A DNA stretch of 64,000 bases from Paenibacillus sp. 453mf (GTDB lineage: Bacteria; Bacillota; Bacilli; Paenibacillales; Paenibacillaceae), in assembly GCF_900116105.1 (NCBI RefSeq), contig NZ_FPAC01000001.1:238862-302861 (forward strand), written 5' to 3'. Within the stretch, counting starts at the first letter, position 1. Every line of letters begins with the position of its first letter. Below, piece by piece: positions 35,840 to 45,958 of this stretch. A program made the translations under genes and the position numbers. The notes under the pieces were generated by a model. That model was not told the DNA's origin and searched no databases. It saw only the letters and a program-made list of their open reading frames with translations.

Positions 35840-36748
35840 ATGAAAAAAGTTAAAAAAGCCATCATTCCTGCGGCAGGATTAGGTACAAGATTTTTGCCTG
35901 CGACAAAGGCAATGCCGAAGGAAATGTTACCAATCGTTGACAAGCCAACTATTCAATACATCATTGAAGAAGCAGTAGCATCAGGTATAGAAGATATCAT
36001 TATTGTTACAGGTAAGGGAAAAAGAGCTATAGAGGATCATTTTGATAATGCATTTGAACTGGAACATACTTTACAAATTAAAGGAAAATTTGAATTGCTT
36101 GAAGAGGTTCGCAAATCATCCAATGTTGATATTCATTACATAAGACAAAAGGAACCAAAAGGACTTGGTCATGCGGTGTGGTGTGCTCGAAATTTTATAG
36201 GGGATGAGCCTTTTGCAGTATTGTTAGGTGATGATATTGTCGTCGCTGATGTTCCTTGTACAAAACAACTAATTAATCAGTACGATTTATTAGGAAAATC
36301 TATCGTAGGAGTTCGGTCAGTAAATTATGAAGATACAGATCGATATGGAATTATTGACCCTCTTAGTACAGATGGGAGATTATGTGCAGTTAATCGATTC
36401 GTGGAAAAACCCTTAATTGGCGAAGCGCCTTCTAATCTTGCGATCATGGGACGATATATCCTGAATCCTGAGATTTTTGACTACTTAGATGATCAAGAAA
36501 TTGGAACGCATGGAGAAATTCAATTAACTGATGCAATTCAACGATTAAATGAAGCAGAGGGAGTCTATGCTTACGATTTTGAAGGAATTCGTCATGATGT
36601 TGGTGAAAAATTAGGCTTTATTCTAACTTCTATTGACTTTGCTCTGAAAAATGTAGAGCTTAGAATCCCAATATTAAAAGCATTAGGTGAAATACTCGAG
36701 AGAGAATCAGTTGAAGCACTAGCAATCGGTGGAGGTGAATTCGAGTGA
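35840..36748 (+). CDS. galU: UTP-glucose-1-phosphate uridylyltransferase
   Basis: A 302-aa enzyme forming UDP-glucose. The N-terminal pyrophosphorylase motif [30 protein letters not shown] is nearly canonical, followed by [17 protein letters not shown] and VLLGDDIV residues, and the catalytic RFVEKP. UDP-glucose feeds the priming transferase, the Ugd dehydrogenase at 48.4 kb and the UgtP-like glycolipid enzyme at 22 kb. Its TGA overlaps the next GTG start. An AGGGTGATG region upstream serves as ribosome site. Confidence 0.95.
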   Translation: MKKVKKAIIPAAGLGTRFLPATKAMPKEMLPIVDKPTIQYIIEEAVASGIEDIIIVTGKGKRAIEDHFDNAFELEHTLQIKGKFELLEEVRKSSNVDIHYIRQKEPKGLGHAVWCARNFIGDEPFAVLLGDDIVVADVPCTKQLINQYDLLGKSIVGVRSVNYEDTDRYGIIDPLSTDGRLCAVNRFVEKPLIGEAPSNLAIMGRYILNPEIFDYLDDQEIGTHGEIQLTDAIQRLNEAEGVYAYDFEGIRHDVGEKLGFILTSIDFALKNVELRIPILKALGEILERESVEALAIGGGEFE

Positions 36749-37440
36749 GCTCCAATCCGCAAACGAATGAAGGGGAGTTAGCTCTAGAGGCAATTGTTTA
36801 TGAAGGTAATAATGTAGAATTACAAGAGACAAATACAACGTATCTAATTATGAAAAGATTAACTGATGTAATTGCGTCGTTATTTGGCATCATAATACTC
36901 ATTCCGGTGTTCTTGCTAATAGGAATATTGATTAAAATTGAGGACCCTAGAGGTCCTATTTTTTTTAAACAAATACGGATAGGAAAAAATGAAAAAGAAT
37001 TTTATATGTATAAATTCAGATCCATGGTACACAATGCAGAGGATTTATTGGAAGGACTACTTGAACAGAATGAGATAAGTGGTGCCATGTTTAAAATGAG
37101 AAACGATCCGAGAATAACAAAGATAGGTAAGTTTATTAGGAAAACAAGTTTAGATGAGCTTCCGCAGTTATGGAATGTTTTAAAGGGTGAAATGAGTATG
37201 GTAGGTCCTCGCCCTCCTTTACCGAGAGAGGTTGCAGATTACTCTTTATATGACAAACAAAGGTTATATGTTATTCCAGGTTGTACAGGTTTATGGCAAG
37301 TATCTGGTCGAAATAATCTTGGATTTAAAGAGATGGTTGAACTTGATCTTAAATATATTCGTAATCGAAGGTATTGGTATGACATAAAGATTATTTTCAA
37401 AACTATAAGATTAATATTCGGTGCTAAGGATGCATTTTAA
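36745..37440 (+). CDS. Undecaprenyl-phosphate sugar phosphotransferase (priming enzyme)
   Basis: A 231-aa bacterial sugar transferase that starts the repeat unit by placing a hexose-1-phosphate on undecaprenyl phosphate. It has a single membrane-embedded hairpin/helix near 33-57 ([24 protein letters not shown]). The catalytic domain has [51 protein letters not shown] and a C-terminal [18 protein letters not shown]. It is the short form, lacking the four-TM N-terminal half of WbaP. The first sugar is probably glucose or galactose, which is inference from GalU nearby. GTG start overlapping galU. Confidence 0.93.
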   Translation: MSSNPQTNEGELALEAIVYEGNNVELQETNTTYLIMKRLTDVIASLFGIIILIPVFLLIGILIKIEDPRGPIFFKQIRIGKNEKEFYMYKFRSMVHNAEDLLEGLLEQNEISGAMFKMRNDPRITKIGKFIRKTSLDELPQLWNVLKGEMSMVGPRPPLPREVADYSLYDKQRLYVIPGCTGLWQVSGRNNLGFKEMVELDLKYIRNRRYWYDIKIIFKTIRLIFGAKDAF

Positions 37441-37462
37441 ATAGTTGCAATGGAGGTTAGGG

Positions 37463-38560
37463 ATGAGAATAGGAGTAGATGTTCATGTTTTAGCAGGCAA
37501 ATTTCAAGGCAGTAGGACATACCTGCTGAATCTTTATAATGAAGTATTAAAGCATGGACAAGAGGAAAAATTTTATTTTTTCGGTCATTGGTCAAGTGAT
37601 TACCCATATGGATCAAATGTTAATTATGTAAACTTTAAATCTCTCTCCAAGATAAAAAGGCTTACCTATGAAACAAGTCCATTATTAAAAAATAATAAGA
37701 TTGATCTCTACCACACCACTTATATTTCTCCTATTATCACGCCTTGTGAGACTGTGGTAACTATTCACGATGTTTTATTTGAAACTCACCCTCAGTACTT
37801 TACGAAGAAAGAAGTAATAAGAAACAAAATATTAGTGAAGAACTCTGCAATTAGAGCAAAGCAAATTCATACAGTTTCACAATACTCTAAAGATAAAATA
37901 ATCGAATTATATAATGTTCCTGAGGATAAGGTCAAAATCGTTCCAAATGGTGTGGATATTTCGAAATTCTCAGCTGATAACAAGTTAATCTCCAAAGAGA
38001 TAGTACTAAAAGAATTTGGAGTTGAAAACTATATCCTGACCGTTGGTAGGATTGAACCGAGGAAAAATCATGTAGCTCTATTAAAAGCATACAAAATTCT
38101 AAAAGATAAAAATAAAAACAAAGGTAAGTTAGTTATTGTTGGAAAGCCAGATTTCGGTTTTAAGGAGTTCTTCAACTACATTGAACTAAATGGACTAAAG
38201 GAAGATGTGGTAATCCTCAATTCTGTTGACGATAATAATTTACCACATTTGTATAAGGCTGCGGAGATGTTTATATATCCAACCTTTGCAGAAGGTTTTG
38301 GAATACCACCTATCGAGGCTATGGCCAGTGGAGTCCCTGTTATTTCTTCCAATTTAACAGCTATCCCTGAAGTTATAGGTGATGCGGGGATATTAATAAA
38401 TCCAAATAACGAGCACGATATTTATGAGCAGATTGTTAGGATCTCAGAAGATAGTGGTCTTCAAAATGATTTGATAAGAAGAGGGTTAAACCAATCAAAA
38501 TTATGGAGTTGGCAAAATTCTGCATCAGCATACAAAAATGCATTAGATGAAATAAGCTGA
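37463..38560 (+). CDS. Glycosyltransferase family 4 (GT-B)
   Basis: A 365-aa cytoplasmic retaining glycosyltransferase. The N-terminus [25 protein letters not shown] and the donor half [21 protein letters not shown], then [28 protein letters not shown] show the GT4 E-x7-E motif. Many GT4 mannosyltransferases look like this, and ManC in the locus supplies GDP-mannose, but sugar specificity cannot be assigned. ATG at 37463 with TGGAGGTTAGGG just upstream. Confidence 0.9.
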   Translation: MRIGVDVHVLAGKFQGSRTYLLNLYNEVLKHGQEEKFYFFGHWSSDYPYGSNVNYVNFKSLSKIKRLTYETSPLLKNNKIDLYHTTYISPIITPCETVVTIHDVLFETHPQYFTKKEVIRNKILVKNSAIRAKQIHTVSQYSKDKIIELYNVPEDKVKIVPNGVDISKFSADNKLISKEIVLKEFGVENYILTVGRIEPRKNHVALLKAYKILKDKNKNKGKLVIVGKPDFGFKEFFNYIELNGLKEDVVILNSVDDNNLPHLYKAAEMFIYPTFAEGFGIPPIEAMASGVPVISSNLTAIPEVIGDAGILINPNNEHDIYEQIVRISEDSGLQNDLIRRGLNQSKLWSWQNSASAYKNALDEIS

Positions 38561-38600
38561 TATTTTTAATCAAAAATAATCTATAATGAAAGGTAAAAAT

Positions 38601-40706
38601 ATGAGCGATTATAGTAAGAAACGTGTTGCTTTCTGTGGTACAAGAGGGTTGCCAGCTAATTATGGCGGCTTCGAGACAGCAGTGGATGAGATAAGTAAGC
38701 GTATGGTTTCCCAAGGTTACGAGTGCACCATTTTTTGTAGGGGAGTAGAGACCAGAAAACAAGAATATGAAGGTCGAATCTTAAAATTTGTAAAAGGGAG
38801 TAAAAATAGTAAACTTGATACATTTTTTTCGTCTCTACAAACTGCTAGATACTTATACAAAAACAGACGAGATTTCGATTATATTTTATGGTTCAATAAC
38901 GCAAACTTACCTGGGATTTTACTATCATTGATGATTGGATTACCTGTAGCTGTGAATACTGATGGTTTGGAATGGAGGCGAGCTAAGTGGTCTCCACCAT
39001 TCAAACTTTATTATTTCTTATCTTCATTAATTATATCTTTGTTTGTAAAGGTGCTTATCTCTGATTCTCGTTCTATACAAGAATATTATAAGTCAGTCTT
39101 TAGAAAAGAAACTGAGTTTATTCCTTATGGAGTTCCAGAGAAAGTGGAATTTGGTTTTGAGGATGTACCTCAAAAAGTGTTAGATAAATACAATGTTGTG
39201 TCCAATAAGTATTTTTTACAAATAACAAGGTTTGAACCGGATAATCTACCGCTTGAAATTATTACTTCTTTTAAAGCATCTAAGTTATATGAACAAGGAT
39301 ACAAATTTGTGCTAGTCGGTTACAAACATGACTCGGATTACGTCTCTAAGATATTACAAATGTCAGGTACGAACGGCATAGAAGTACATCCAGCCAATTA
39401 CGATCCCAAAGAACTATTTATTTTAAGGAAAAATGCTTTTTGTTACCTTCATGGAAATTCGGTTGGAGGAACTAATCCAGCACTTTTGGAAGCAATGCAA
39501 AGTTGTAAACGAGTATTAGCAATTGACGGTCCTTTTTCTAGAGAGGTACTAGGAAATAATGGCATGTTATTTAAAATAGATAATTTATTTGAAATGTTTG
39601 TTCAAGTTCTTTCAATGGAAGAACAGAGCATAGAAATGTCTAAAAGATTGAAAACTAGTTATGATTGGGATGCTGTCAGCGATGCTTATATAAACTTAAC
39701 AGAAAAAAGAGCTTCCAATTATTTTGTTCATTATAACGACTCTCCGGAGAAAAAAGTTGGAATTATATTGGTCAACTATAATGGATATGAGGATACCTTA
39801 AGTTGCATAGACTCTCTCATGGAAATGAGCTACCTTAACAAGAAGATTTATTTGGTTGACAATTGCTCACCAGATCACTCAGGTAAAAAACTTCAAGAAT
39901 ACTACAGTTCGTATTCTACATCTACAATAGAAGTTATTCTTTTGAATTATAATTCTGGATTTTCTGGTGGCAACAACCCAGCTATAAAAATGGCAATGTC
40001 TGAAGGTTGCGAATTTATATGGCTACTGAATAATGATACGATTGTTGATAAGAATGCATTAAGGAATTTATCATTAACATTAGATAAAAATCCGAATGTT
40101 GGAATGGTTGGATCAAAAATTTATTTTTATGAGTCAAATAAAATATGGTATGCAGGAGGAGGGATCAATAAATTAGCTTTAATTTCTCATAGAGGAGCAG
40201 ATGTAGAAGATACCAAGGGATATTTATATAATAATTCTTGCATAACTGATTACATTACGGGATGTAGCCTGTTAACAAGAGCAACCTTGATTGAAGAGAT
40301 AGGTTTGTTAGATGAGGATTTCTTTTTATATTATGAAGATACTGAATATAGTGTAAGGGCACGTAGGGCTGGATGGAAATTGTTATATGAGCCAAACTCA
40401 ATCCTATGGCACAAAGTTAGTGCTTCTACTGGAAGTAACTTTAGAGATCATGCGCCTATCTTGGATTACTACGATATTAGAAATAATGTATTTTTTATAC
40501 GTAAGTGCTATCCCAGAAGCCAACGTTTTTTACCTTATTGTGGAGTTTTTATAAAAATAGTAAAAAAACATGTTCGATTGTTAGTTAGACCAGAAACAAG
40601 GAAATTAGAAAAATTAAAACAAATCTATAAAGGTATATATGATGCTGCAGTGTATAAGAGGCATAATACTGTGGTGAAAACAGATGCACCATATTTAGAG
40701 GAATGA
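38601..40706 (+). CDS. Two-domain glycosyltransferase: GT4-like (DUF1972) fused to GT2
   Basis: A 701-aa fusion. Residues about 6-370 form a GT4-type protein with the DUF1972 start VAFCGTRGLPANYGGFETAVDEI and a donor-site NSVGGTNPALLEAMQ. Residues about 385-640 form a GT2 inverting rhamnosyltransferase-like domain: VGIILVNYNGYEDTLSCIDSL, FSGGNNPAIKMA, WLLNNDTIVD (DxD-like) and a metal/base region ITGCSLLTRATLIEEIGLLDEDFF. The two activities may add two successive sugars of the repeat, possibly rhamnose given RmlABC downstream. ATG at 38601 with AAAGG 7 nt upstream. The base composition is very AT-rich. Confidence 0.88.
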   Translation: MSDYSKKRVAFCGTRGLPANYGGFETAVDEISKRMVSQGYECTIFCRGVETRKQEYEGRILKFVKGSKNSKLDTFFSSLQTARYLYKNRRDFDYILWFNNANLPGILLSLMIGLPVAVNTDGLEWRRAKWSPPFKLYYFLSSLIISLFVKVLISDSRSIQEYYKSVFRKETEFIPYGVPEKVEFGFEDVPQKVLDKYNVVSNKYFLQITRFEPDNLPLEIITSFKASKLYEQGYKFVLVGYKHDSDYVSKILQMSGTNGIEVHPANYDPKELFILRKNAFCYLHGNSVGGTNPALLEAMQSCKRVLAIDGPFSREVLGNNGMLFKIDNLFEMFVQVLSMEEQSIEMSKRLKTSYDWDAVSDAYINLTEKRASNYFVHYNDSPEKKVGIILVNYNGYEDTLSCIDSLMEMSYLNKKIYLVDNCSPDHSGKKLQEYYSSYSTSTIEVILLNYNSGFSGGNNPAIKMAMSEGCEFIWLLNNDTIVDKNALRNLSLTLDKNPNVGMVGSKIYFYESNKIWYAGGGINKLALISHRGADVEDTKGYLYNNSCITDYITGCSLLTRATLIEEIGLLDEDFFLYYEDTEYSVRARRAGWKLLYEPNSILWHKVSASTGSNFRDHAPILDYYDIRNNVFFIRKCYPRSQRFLPYCGVFIKIVKKHVRLLVRPETRKLEKLKQIYKGIYDAAVYKRHNTVVKTDAPYLEE

Positions 40707-40709
40707 TAC

Positions 40710-42005
40710 ATGATGATAATAACAGGTGAACAAGTAAAGGCTAGCAAGAACATAGCCTTTTCTTTTTTGTCTATAGTGTTGATATTTTTAATATTTAGTT
40801 TAATGAATAGCCCTCCTTATCAAGCTGTATCATACTTTAAATTGATTGATAGTCCTATCGGAGCTATTTCTGTAAGTAAGTTCTTGATATTATTTTCATT
40901 TGTATTGCTTTTATTATCGATGATTGTTACTAATAGTAAGTATTATATTGCATTAAATGATTGTTTGGTGTACTTAATAACCTGTATGATTTTAATAAAT
41001 ATTACAATTATTTCGAAAGCGGCTTTCTTAATTTTTACTATTGTTATTCCTTATTTTATTGGAAGAATGGTAGTTAATTTACAATTAGAACATATTATCT
41101 TCAAAAGTTTAAAAGTGGCTGGTGTTCTGCAGAGTATATTAGTAGTTTATTCTACCTTTTTCAATCCAGTTATTATTCCATTACAGAATGAAATGTTATT
41201 TAGGGAATTTGGAAGTGGTTTGGACGGGAGTGTTTTTTCAGTTAGAGCGAGTGGAACAATTGGTCATCCCGTTGTATTGGCAGCAGTCCTGTTACCATCA
41301 TTTATATGTTGGATCTATGAGCTGTTTAAATCAGTTAATGGTTCTAACACGAAAAGTACACTTATTAATCTCATTTTTTCAGCAGTACTGTCTTATAGCA
41401 TTTTCTTAACATACTCAAGAGGAACTTGGATATCTGCTATGATTGTTGTTATCTTATTACTGTTCAAGTTCAGAATTTTAAAAAAACTTGGAACAATAAT
41501 TTTAATATTAATAATGTTAGTATTATTAGCTACTTCACCAATCACTAGTGATATTATTAATAGGTTATTGTTAATAAATAGCAATGACGGATCATTTTCG
41601 CATAGATTATATATGTTTAAGTGGACATGGGAAGAAGTTATCAGGTCAGTGTCTTCATTTTTGTTTGGTTATGGGTCGGGTGGAAGCAGTGATAGGTTAA
41701 TCATTAATCCTCCTCCTGATGGATTTTTAGCAATTGACAATGCGTATTTAACATTTTTACATGAGTTTGGATTGGTTGGTTTATTAATTATATTCATAAT
41801 TTTGTTTAGAAGTATATTTCATAGTGAATCTTCACACAGTTGGATTGTTTTTGTGATTCTAGGTCAGGTATTCAATGGTTTTACTTTTGATGTTAGCTAC
41901 TGGGAACAAGCAGGTGCATTGATGTGGCTAGTTATTGGTCTATCTTCTGTTAATTTTAATAGAAGAAAACAAAATTTAAACCAAGATCTTAAGGTGGCTA
42001 GGTGA
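40710..42005 (+). CDS. Wzy-type polysaccharide polymerase (O-antigen ligase family)
   Basis: A 431-aa integral membrane protein with about 11-12 predicted TM helices, starting with AFSFLSIVLIFLIFSLM. A large extracellular loop (about 295-345) has NDGSFSHRLYMFKWTWEEVIRS and FGYGSGGSSDR, matching the Wzy_C pattern in the polymerase/ligase superfamily. Expected to join undecaprenyl-linked repeats outside the membrane. Sequence in this family is always weakly conserved, so the call rests on topology, loop motif and position between transferases and Wzx. It starts 3 bp after the previous gene. Confidence 0.85.
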   Translation: MMIITGEQVKASKNIAFSFLSIVLIFLIFSLMNSPPYQAVSYFKLIDSPIGAISVSKFLILFSFVLLLLSMIVTNSKYYIALNDCLVYLITCMILINITIISKAAFLIFTIVIPYFIGRMVVNLQLEHIIFKSLKVAGVLQSILVVYSTFFNPVIIPLQNEMLFREFGSGLDGSVFSVRASGTIGHPVVLAAVLLPSFICWIYELFKSVNGSNTKSTLINLIFSAVLSYSIFLTYSRGTWISAMIVVILLLFKFRILKKLGTIILILIMLVLLATSPITSDIINRLLLINSNDGSFSHRLYMFKWTWEEVIRSVSSFLFGYGSGGSSDRLIINPPPDGFLAIDNAYLTFLHEFGLVGLLIIFIILFRSIFHSESSHSWIVFVILGQVFNGFTFDVSYWEQAGALMWLVIGLSSVNFNRRKQNLNQDLKVAR

Positions 42006-43130
42006 ATGATGAGTAGGTTATACATTCTACATGAAAATGGTGCACCGCGGCATTTCGAATCGCTTTTTCATCTTAATAAAGAACAAGGGCTATATGATGA
42101 GATTGTACAGGTTGAATTTACTTTCCTAAGACAATTGATAAAAGGAATAGTAAGAAGGCGGCCTGAGTTTCTTTTGAAAGGGATAAAAAATTTCTGGGTT
42201 ATCCTAACATTAATCTTTAGTAAAAATAAGCATTTAATAATTGGAGCAGCTCCTTATGATGCATTTATTTACTTGCTTTATATACTTAAACTAAATCATC
42301 AAGTGACTTATTATTCATCCTGGCCATATTGGAATAAAGAGCGCTATCCTAAAAAGATCCGAAGTAATCTTCAATTCAGATTGTGGGAGAAATTTTTGGA
42401 GGACATTAATGTCGTAGGGGTTACAGACCATGTCACTAGAGGTCTATCTAATTATACCTCATCAACTACAGTGATTCCCCATTGTGTTGATCCGAATATT
42501 TTTAGATACCAGGAAAGTTCTAAAGATAGAACAGTTTTTAGAGTTCTTTATGTAGGGAGATTGATCCAAGACAAAGGGATCCGAGACATCATTGAAATGA
42601 TAAACAGTCTTAAAAGAGAGCGAAATTTAGAGTGGTGGTTTGTTGGAAGCGGTGAATTAAGCAAAGAAATAGAAGAGATCTCCCAATCGAGTAGCAATGT
42701 TAAATTTTTTGGTCAAATCAAGGAACAAGCAAAGCTTAGTGAAATATATAATGCTTGTGATGTGTTATTATTGCCCTCTAAACCATCTAGTAATTGGGAA
42801 GAATTGTTCGGGATTGTTATTATTGAAGCAATGTCATGTGGTGTAATTCCAATATCTTCGGATGCTGTCGGACCGAGAACGATAATAGAGCATGGCAAAA
42901 ATGGGTATATTCTCAGTTCTCCAATGGTTGTTGAAGATGCTCTAAATTTGATCTTAGAGGTTAAGAATAATGCTAAACTTTGGGAGCAATTATCTTACGA
43001 GGCTTTAAAGACAGTAACTCAAAAATATACTATTGACATAACATCTGATTTATGGAGTATTGCCTTGAATAAATTACATTCTGAACTTAATGCCCACAAA
43101 AATTATAAACAAAGTAAATTAGGTGGATAA
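42006..43130 (+). CDS. Glycosyltransferase family 4 (GT-B)
   Basis: A 374-aa transferase. The donor-binding half has FRVLYVGRLIQDKGIRDIIEMI, VKFFGQIKEQAKLSEIYNACDVLLLPS and ELFGIVIIEAMSCGVIPISSDAVGPRTII, with the GT4 E-x7-E arrangement. The N-terminal acceptor half is unusual and lacks the common Gly-rich loop. The acceptor and sugar are unknown. It begins immediately after the polymerase stop codon (0-bp gap) with AAGGTGGCTAGG as ribosome site. Confidence 0.88.
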   Translation: MMSRLYILHENGAPRHFESLFHLNKEQGLYDEIVQVEFTFLRQLIKGIVRRRPEFLLKGIKNFWVILTLIFSKNKHLIIGAAPYDAFIYLLYILKLNHQVTYYSSWPYWNKERYPKKIRSNLQFRLWEKFLEDINVVGVTDHVTRGLSNYTSSTTVIPHCVDPNIFRYQESSKDRTVFRVLYVGRLIQDKGIRDIIEMINSLKRERNLEWWFVGSGELSKEIEEISQSSSNVKFFGQIKEQAKLSEIYNACDVLLLPSKPSSNWEELFGIVIIEAMSCGVIPISSDAVGPRTIIEHGKNGYILSSPMVVEDALNLILEVKNNAKLWEQLSYEALKTVTQKYTIDITSDLWSIALNKLHSELNAHKNYKQSKLGG

Positions 43131-43132
43131 AT

Positions 43133-44593
43133 ATGTCATTAAAACAAGCGGGCATAAATGCATCCAAATGGAGTAGTACTGCTACAATATTAATTACTTT
43201 AATCCAATTAATTCAGTTAGGAGTTCTATCAAGGCTTTTAACAGCGACAGATTATGGATTAATGGGTATTGTTACAGTCATTGTTGGATTTGCACAAATA
43301 TATACAGATGCTGGCATTTCTAATGCGATTATGCATCATAAAGATATGGAACAAAGACAGCTCTCCAGCTTGTATTATTTGAATGTTGCTTCGGGAATTA
43401 TAGTATTATTTCTCGTTGTAATTTTATCTCCATTGATAGCTGGATTTTATAGTGAGCCTGGTCTTATTGAACCATTAATATGGATCTCATTGGTGTTTGC
43501 TGTAATTCCAATTGGTCAGCAATTTCAAATTCTATTCCAGAAGGAACTTGAATTTAACAAGTTAGCCATTTTTGATATAACAGCAACAATAACAGGGTTT
43601 ATCGTTGCTGTTATAAGTGCCATTGCAGGCTCTGGAGTTCTCGCATTGGTGTGGGGGCAATTGACTAACTCGTCTGTGAAATCCTTGCTATTGTTTCTAT
43701 TTGGAATCAGAAGATGGCCATTATTAGCACACTTCAAATTTAATGAAACTCGGAAGTTTCTAAGCTTTGGATTTTATCAAATGGCTGAAAAAACAGTTCA
43801 TTTTATTAGTACCAACTTGCCAAATATAATAATAGGACGATTTTTTGGTATAGAAGCGCTTGGATATTATACTTTTGCATTTCAGATAATTATCATACCA
43901 ATACAGAAGATTGTTCCTATATTCACTCAAATTTCGCTTCCATTATTCGCGAAAGTTCATGAAGACCAAGAAAGATTAAAACGAGGTTATCTTAAAGTCA
44001 TGCAGTTTTTAGGCTTGATTAACTTCCCAATCTATCTTGGTCTTATTGTTGTTTCACCGGAATTTATTCCGATTGTATTTGGACAAAAGTGGATAGATAG
44101 TACTCCCATCGTACAGATACTATGTGGAATGGGGTTGTTAAGATCGACAATCAGTCCTATCAGTTCGTTATTCATTGCAAAAGGCCGAGCTGATCTTAGT
44201 TTTCGTTGGACATGTATAACAATGATATTTATAATACCTGGCATCGTAATAGGGGGAATCATTAACGGTGTAATAGGGATAGCCATCGGATATCTTTTGG
44301 CTCAATGCTTCTTAGTGATTTTAAATTACTTATATTCTATAAGGAAGTTACTTGGTCCGTGTCTGAAAGATTATTTTACAAGTTTTATGAATCCTTTTAT
44401 TTTGAGTTTAATAATGGCTGCCCTGGTATTTGTACTTCAGATATTTGTAAATGAGGCAGATTATCTTAGTTTAGCAAGTCAAGTATTTATTGGAGTAATA
44501 AGCTATTGTGCTATAAATTTTCTTTTAAATCGAGATGTTGTGTTAGAAGTAGTGAGTGCTGTATTCAAAAAAAGCCAAAAAGTAGCATTATAA
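43133..44593 (+). CDS. Wzx-type repeat-unit flippase (MOP superfamily)
   Basis: A 486-aa membrane protein with about 12-14 TM helices. The start AGINASKWSSTATILITLIQLIQLGVLSRLLTATDYGLMG is typical of the polysaccharide transporter branch that flips undecaprenyl-linked repeats across the membrane. Later LLFLFGIRRWPLLAHFKFNETRKFLSFGFYQM is the usual mid-protein cytoplasmic loop. SD TAGGTGG. It starts 2 bp after the previous gene. Together with the Wzy-like gene it defines a Wzx/Wzy-dependent pathway. Confidence 0.92.
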   Translation: MSLKQAGINASKWSSTATILITLIQLIQLGVLSRLLTATDYGLMGIVTVIVGFAQIYTDAGISNAIMHHKDMEQRQLSSLYYLNVASGIIVLFLVVILSPLIAGFYSEPGLIEPLIWISLVFAVIPIGQQFQILFQKELEFNKLAIFDITATITGFIVAVISAIAGSGVLALVWGQLTNSSVKSLLLFLFGIRRWPLLAHFKFNETRKFLSFGFYQMAEKTVHFISTNLPNIIIGRFFGIEALGYYTFAFQIIIIPIQKIVPIFTQISLPLFAKVHEDQERLKRGYLKVMQFLGLINFPIYLGLIVVSPEFIPIVFGQKWIDSTPIVQILCGMGLLRSTISPISSLFIAKGRADLSFRWTCITMIFIIPGIVIGGIINGVIGIAIGYLLAQCFLVILNYLYSIRKLLGPCLKDYFTSFMNPFILSLIMAALVFVLQIFVNEADYLSLASQVFIGVISYCAINFLLNRDVVLEVVSAVFKKSQKVAL

Positions 44594-44610
44594 AAAAAGG
44601 AGTGTTGAAA

Positions 44611-45363
44611 ATGAAAGGGATTATTTTAGCTGGTGGTACAGGGTCAAGACTTTATCCTCTAACAAAAGTAACAAATAAGCATCTGCTTCCTGTTGGAAAG
44701 TATCCAATGATATATCACTCAATAGGGAAATTAAAAGAAGCAGATATCCATGATATTCTTATCGTAACAGGTCGTGATCACATGGGAGATGTTGTGAATT
44801 TACTTGGAAGTGGTTATGAATTCGGGGTTACATTTACTTACAAAGTTCAGGATCAAGCAGGAGGAATTGCTCAGGCTCTAGGTCTTGCTGAGAATTTCGC
44901 AAGAGGGGAGTCCATGGTAGTTATTCTTGGAGATAATGTATTCTCTGACGATTTAACTGAATATGTTTCTAATTTCAGAAAACAAGGCGCTGGCGCGAAA
45001 GTTTTGTTACAAAAAGTTGAAGATCCCGAGAGATACGGTGTTGCTGAACTTGAAGGTAATACAATTATGTCTATAGAAGAGAAGCCGAAACTCCCCAAAA
45101 GTCCATATGCTGTAACGGGCGTATATATGTATGATTCAGAAGTATTTGATATAGTGCGGACATTAAAGCCTTCGGGTAGAGGGGAATTAGAAATAACAGA
45201 TGTAAATAATGCTTATATTGAAAAAGGTTTGCTAACGTACGATATCTTGAATGGATGGTGGACTGATGCAGGAACACATGATTCTCTTTCGTATGCGAAT
45301 GAATTAATGAATAAACAAGAACTTGATTTAACTTTTGGAAAGATTGCAACTGCAACAAAATAG
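44611..45363 (+). CDS. rmlA: Glucose-1-phosphate thymidylyltransferase (short RmlA form)
   Basis: A 250-aa nucleotidyltransferase making dTDP-glucose. The signature MKGIILAGGTGSRLYPLTKVTNKHLLPVGKYPMIYHSI is clear, with VILGDNVFSDDL and EEKPKLPKSPYAVTGVYMYD later. The length of about 250 aa marks the short form found in Gram-positive and archaeal clusters rather than the 290-aa enzyme. ATG at 44611 with AAAAGGAGTG upstream. Extending the frame to 44506 would overlap the flippase gene. First of three linked genes for dTDP-sugar synthesis. Confidence 0.93.
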   Translation: MKGIILAGGTGSRLYPLTKVTNKHLLPVGKYPMIYHSIGKLKEADIHDILIVTGRDHMGDVVNLLGSGYEFGVTFTYKVQDQAGGIAQALGLAENFARGESMVVILGDNVFSDDLTEYVSNFRKQGAGAKVLLQKVEDPERYGVAELEGNTIMSIEEKPKLPKSPYAVTGVYMYDSEVFDIVRTLKPSGRGELEITDVNNAYIEKGLLTYDILNGWWTDAGTHDSLSYANELMNKQELDLTFGKIATATK

Positions 45364-45382
45364 ACTAAGATGTGGAGTGGGA

Positions 45383-45934
45383 ATGTTGAAAGTAGTTGAA
45401 ACTAATATTCCAGATGTTCTAATCATTGAAACCTCGGTGTTTGGAGATCACCGGGGTTATTTTACTGAGACTTACAACAAACAAAACTTCACTGAAGCCG
45501 GCATTACTCACGAGTTTATTCAAGACAATCAGTCTTTTTCAGCGGAGGCAGGCACGATCCGTGGTCTTCATTATCAACTTAAAAACGCTGCACAAACAAA
45601 GCTAGTAAGAGTTATTAGTGGAGCGATCTATGATGTTGCAGTTGATATACGTAAATCTTCACCTACTTATGGAAATTGGGTAGGGGTTATTTTGAGTGAA
45701 AGTAATAAACGGCAATTACTGATACCCAAAGGATTTGCACACGGATTCTGTACAATTGTGCCAAATACATTAGTTCAATATAAAGTAGATGCTTTATATT
45801 CTAAAGAAAACGATAGAGGAATTATATGGTCAGACAAAGATTTAAATATCGATTGGCCAATGTCCAAGGTTATATTATCGGATAAAGATCAGGTCCATCC
45901 TTCTTTTAATAACGCAGACAATGATTTTATTTAA
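45383..45934 (+). CDS. rmlC: dTDP-4-dehydrorhamnose 3,5-epimerase
   Basis: A 183-aa cupin enzyme. Motifs are FGDHRGYFTETYNKQNF, FIQDNQSFSAEAGTIRGLHYQL (catalytic His), VAVDIRKSSPTYGNWVGV, LLIPKGFAHGF and the tyrosine-containing VQYKVDALYSKENDRGIIWSD. All match RmlC. ATG at 45383 is preferred. GTGGAGTGG precedes it. The gene lies 19 bp after rmlA and shortly before rmlB, so the three are one transcription unit. Confidence 0.93.
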   Translation: MLKVVETNIPDVLIIETSVFGDHRGYFTETYNKQNFTEAGITHEFIQDNQSFSAEAGTIRGLHYQLKNAAQTKLVRVISGAIYDVAVDIRKSSPTYGNWVGVILSESNKRQLLIPKGFAHGFCTIVPNTLVQYKVDALYSKENDRGIIWSDKDLNIDWPMSKVILSDKDQVHPSFNNADNDFI

Positions 45935-45958
45935 ATGAAATTTAAAGGGGATAAAAAT

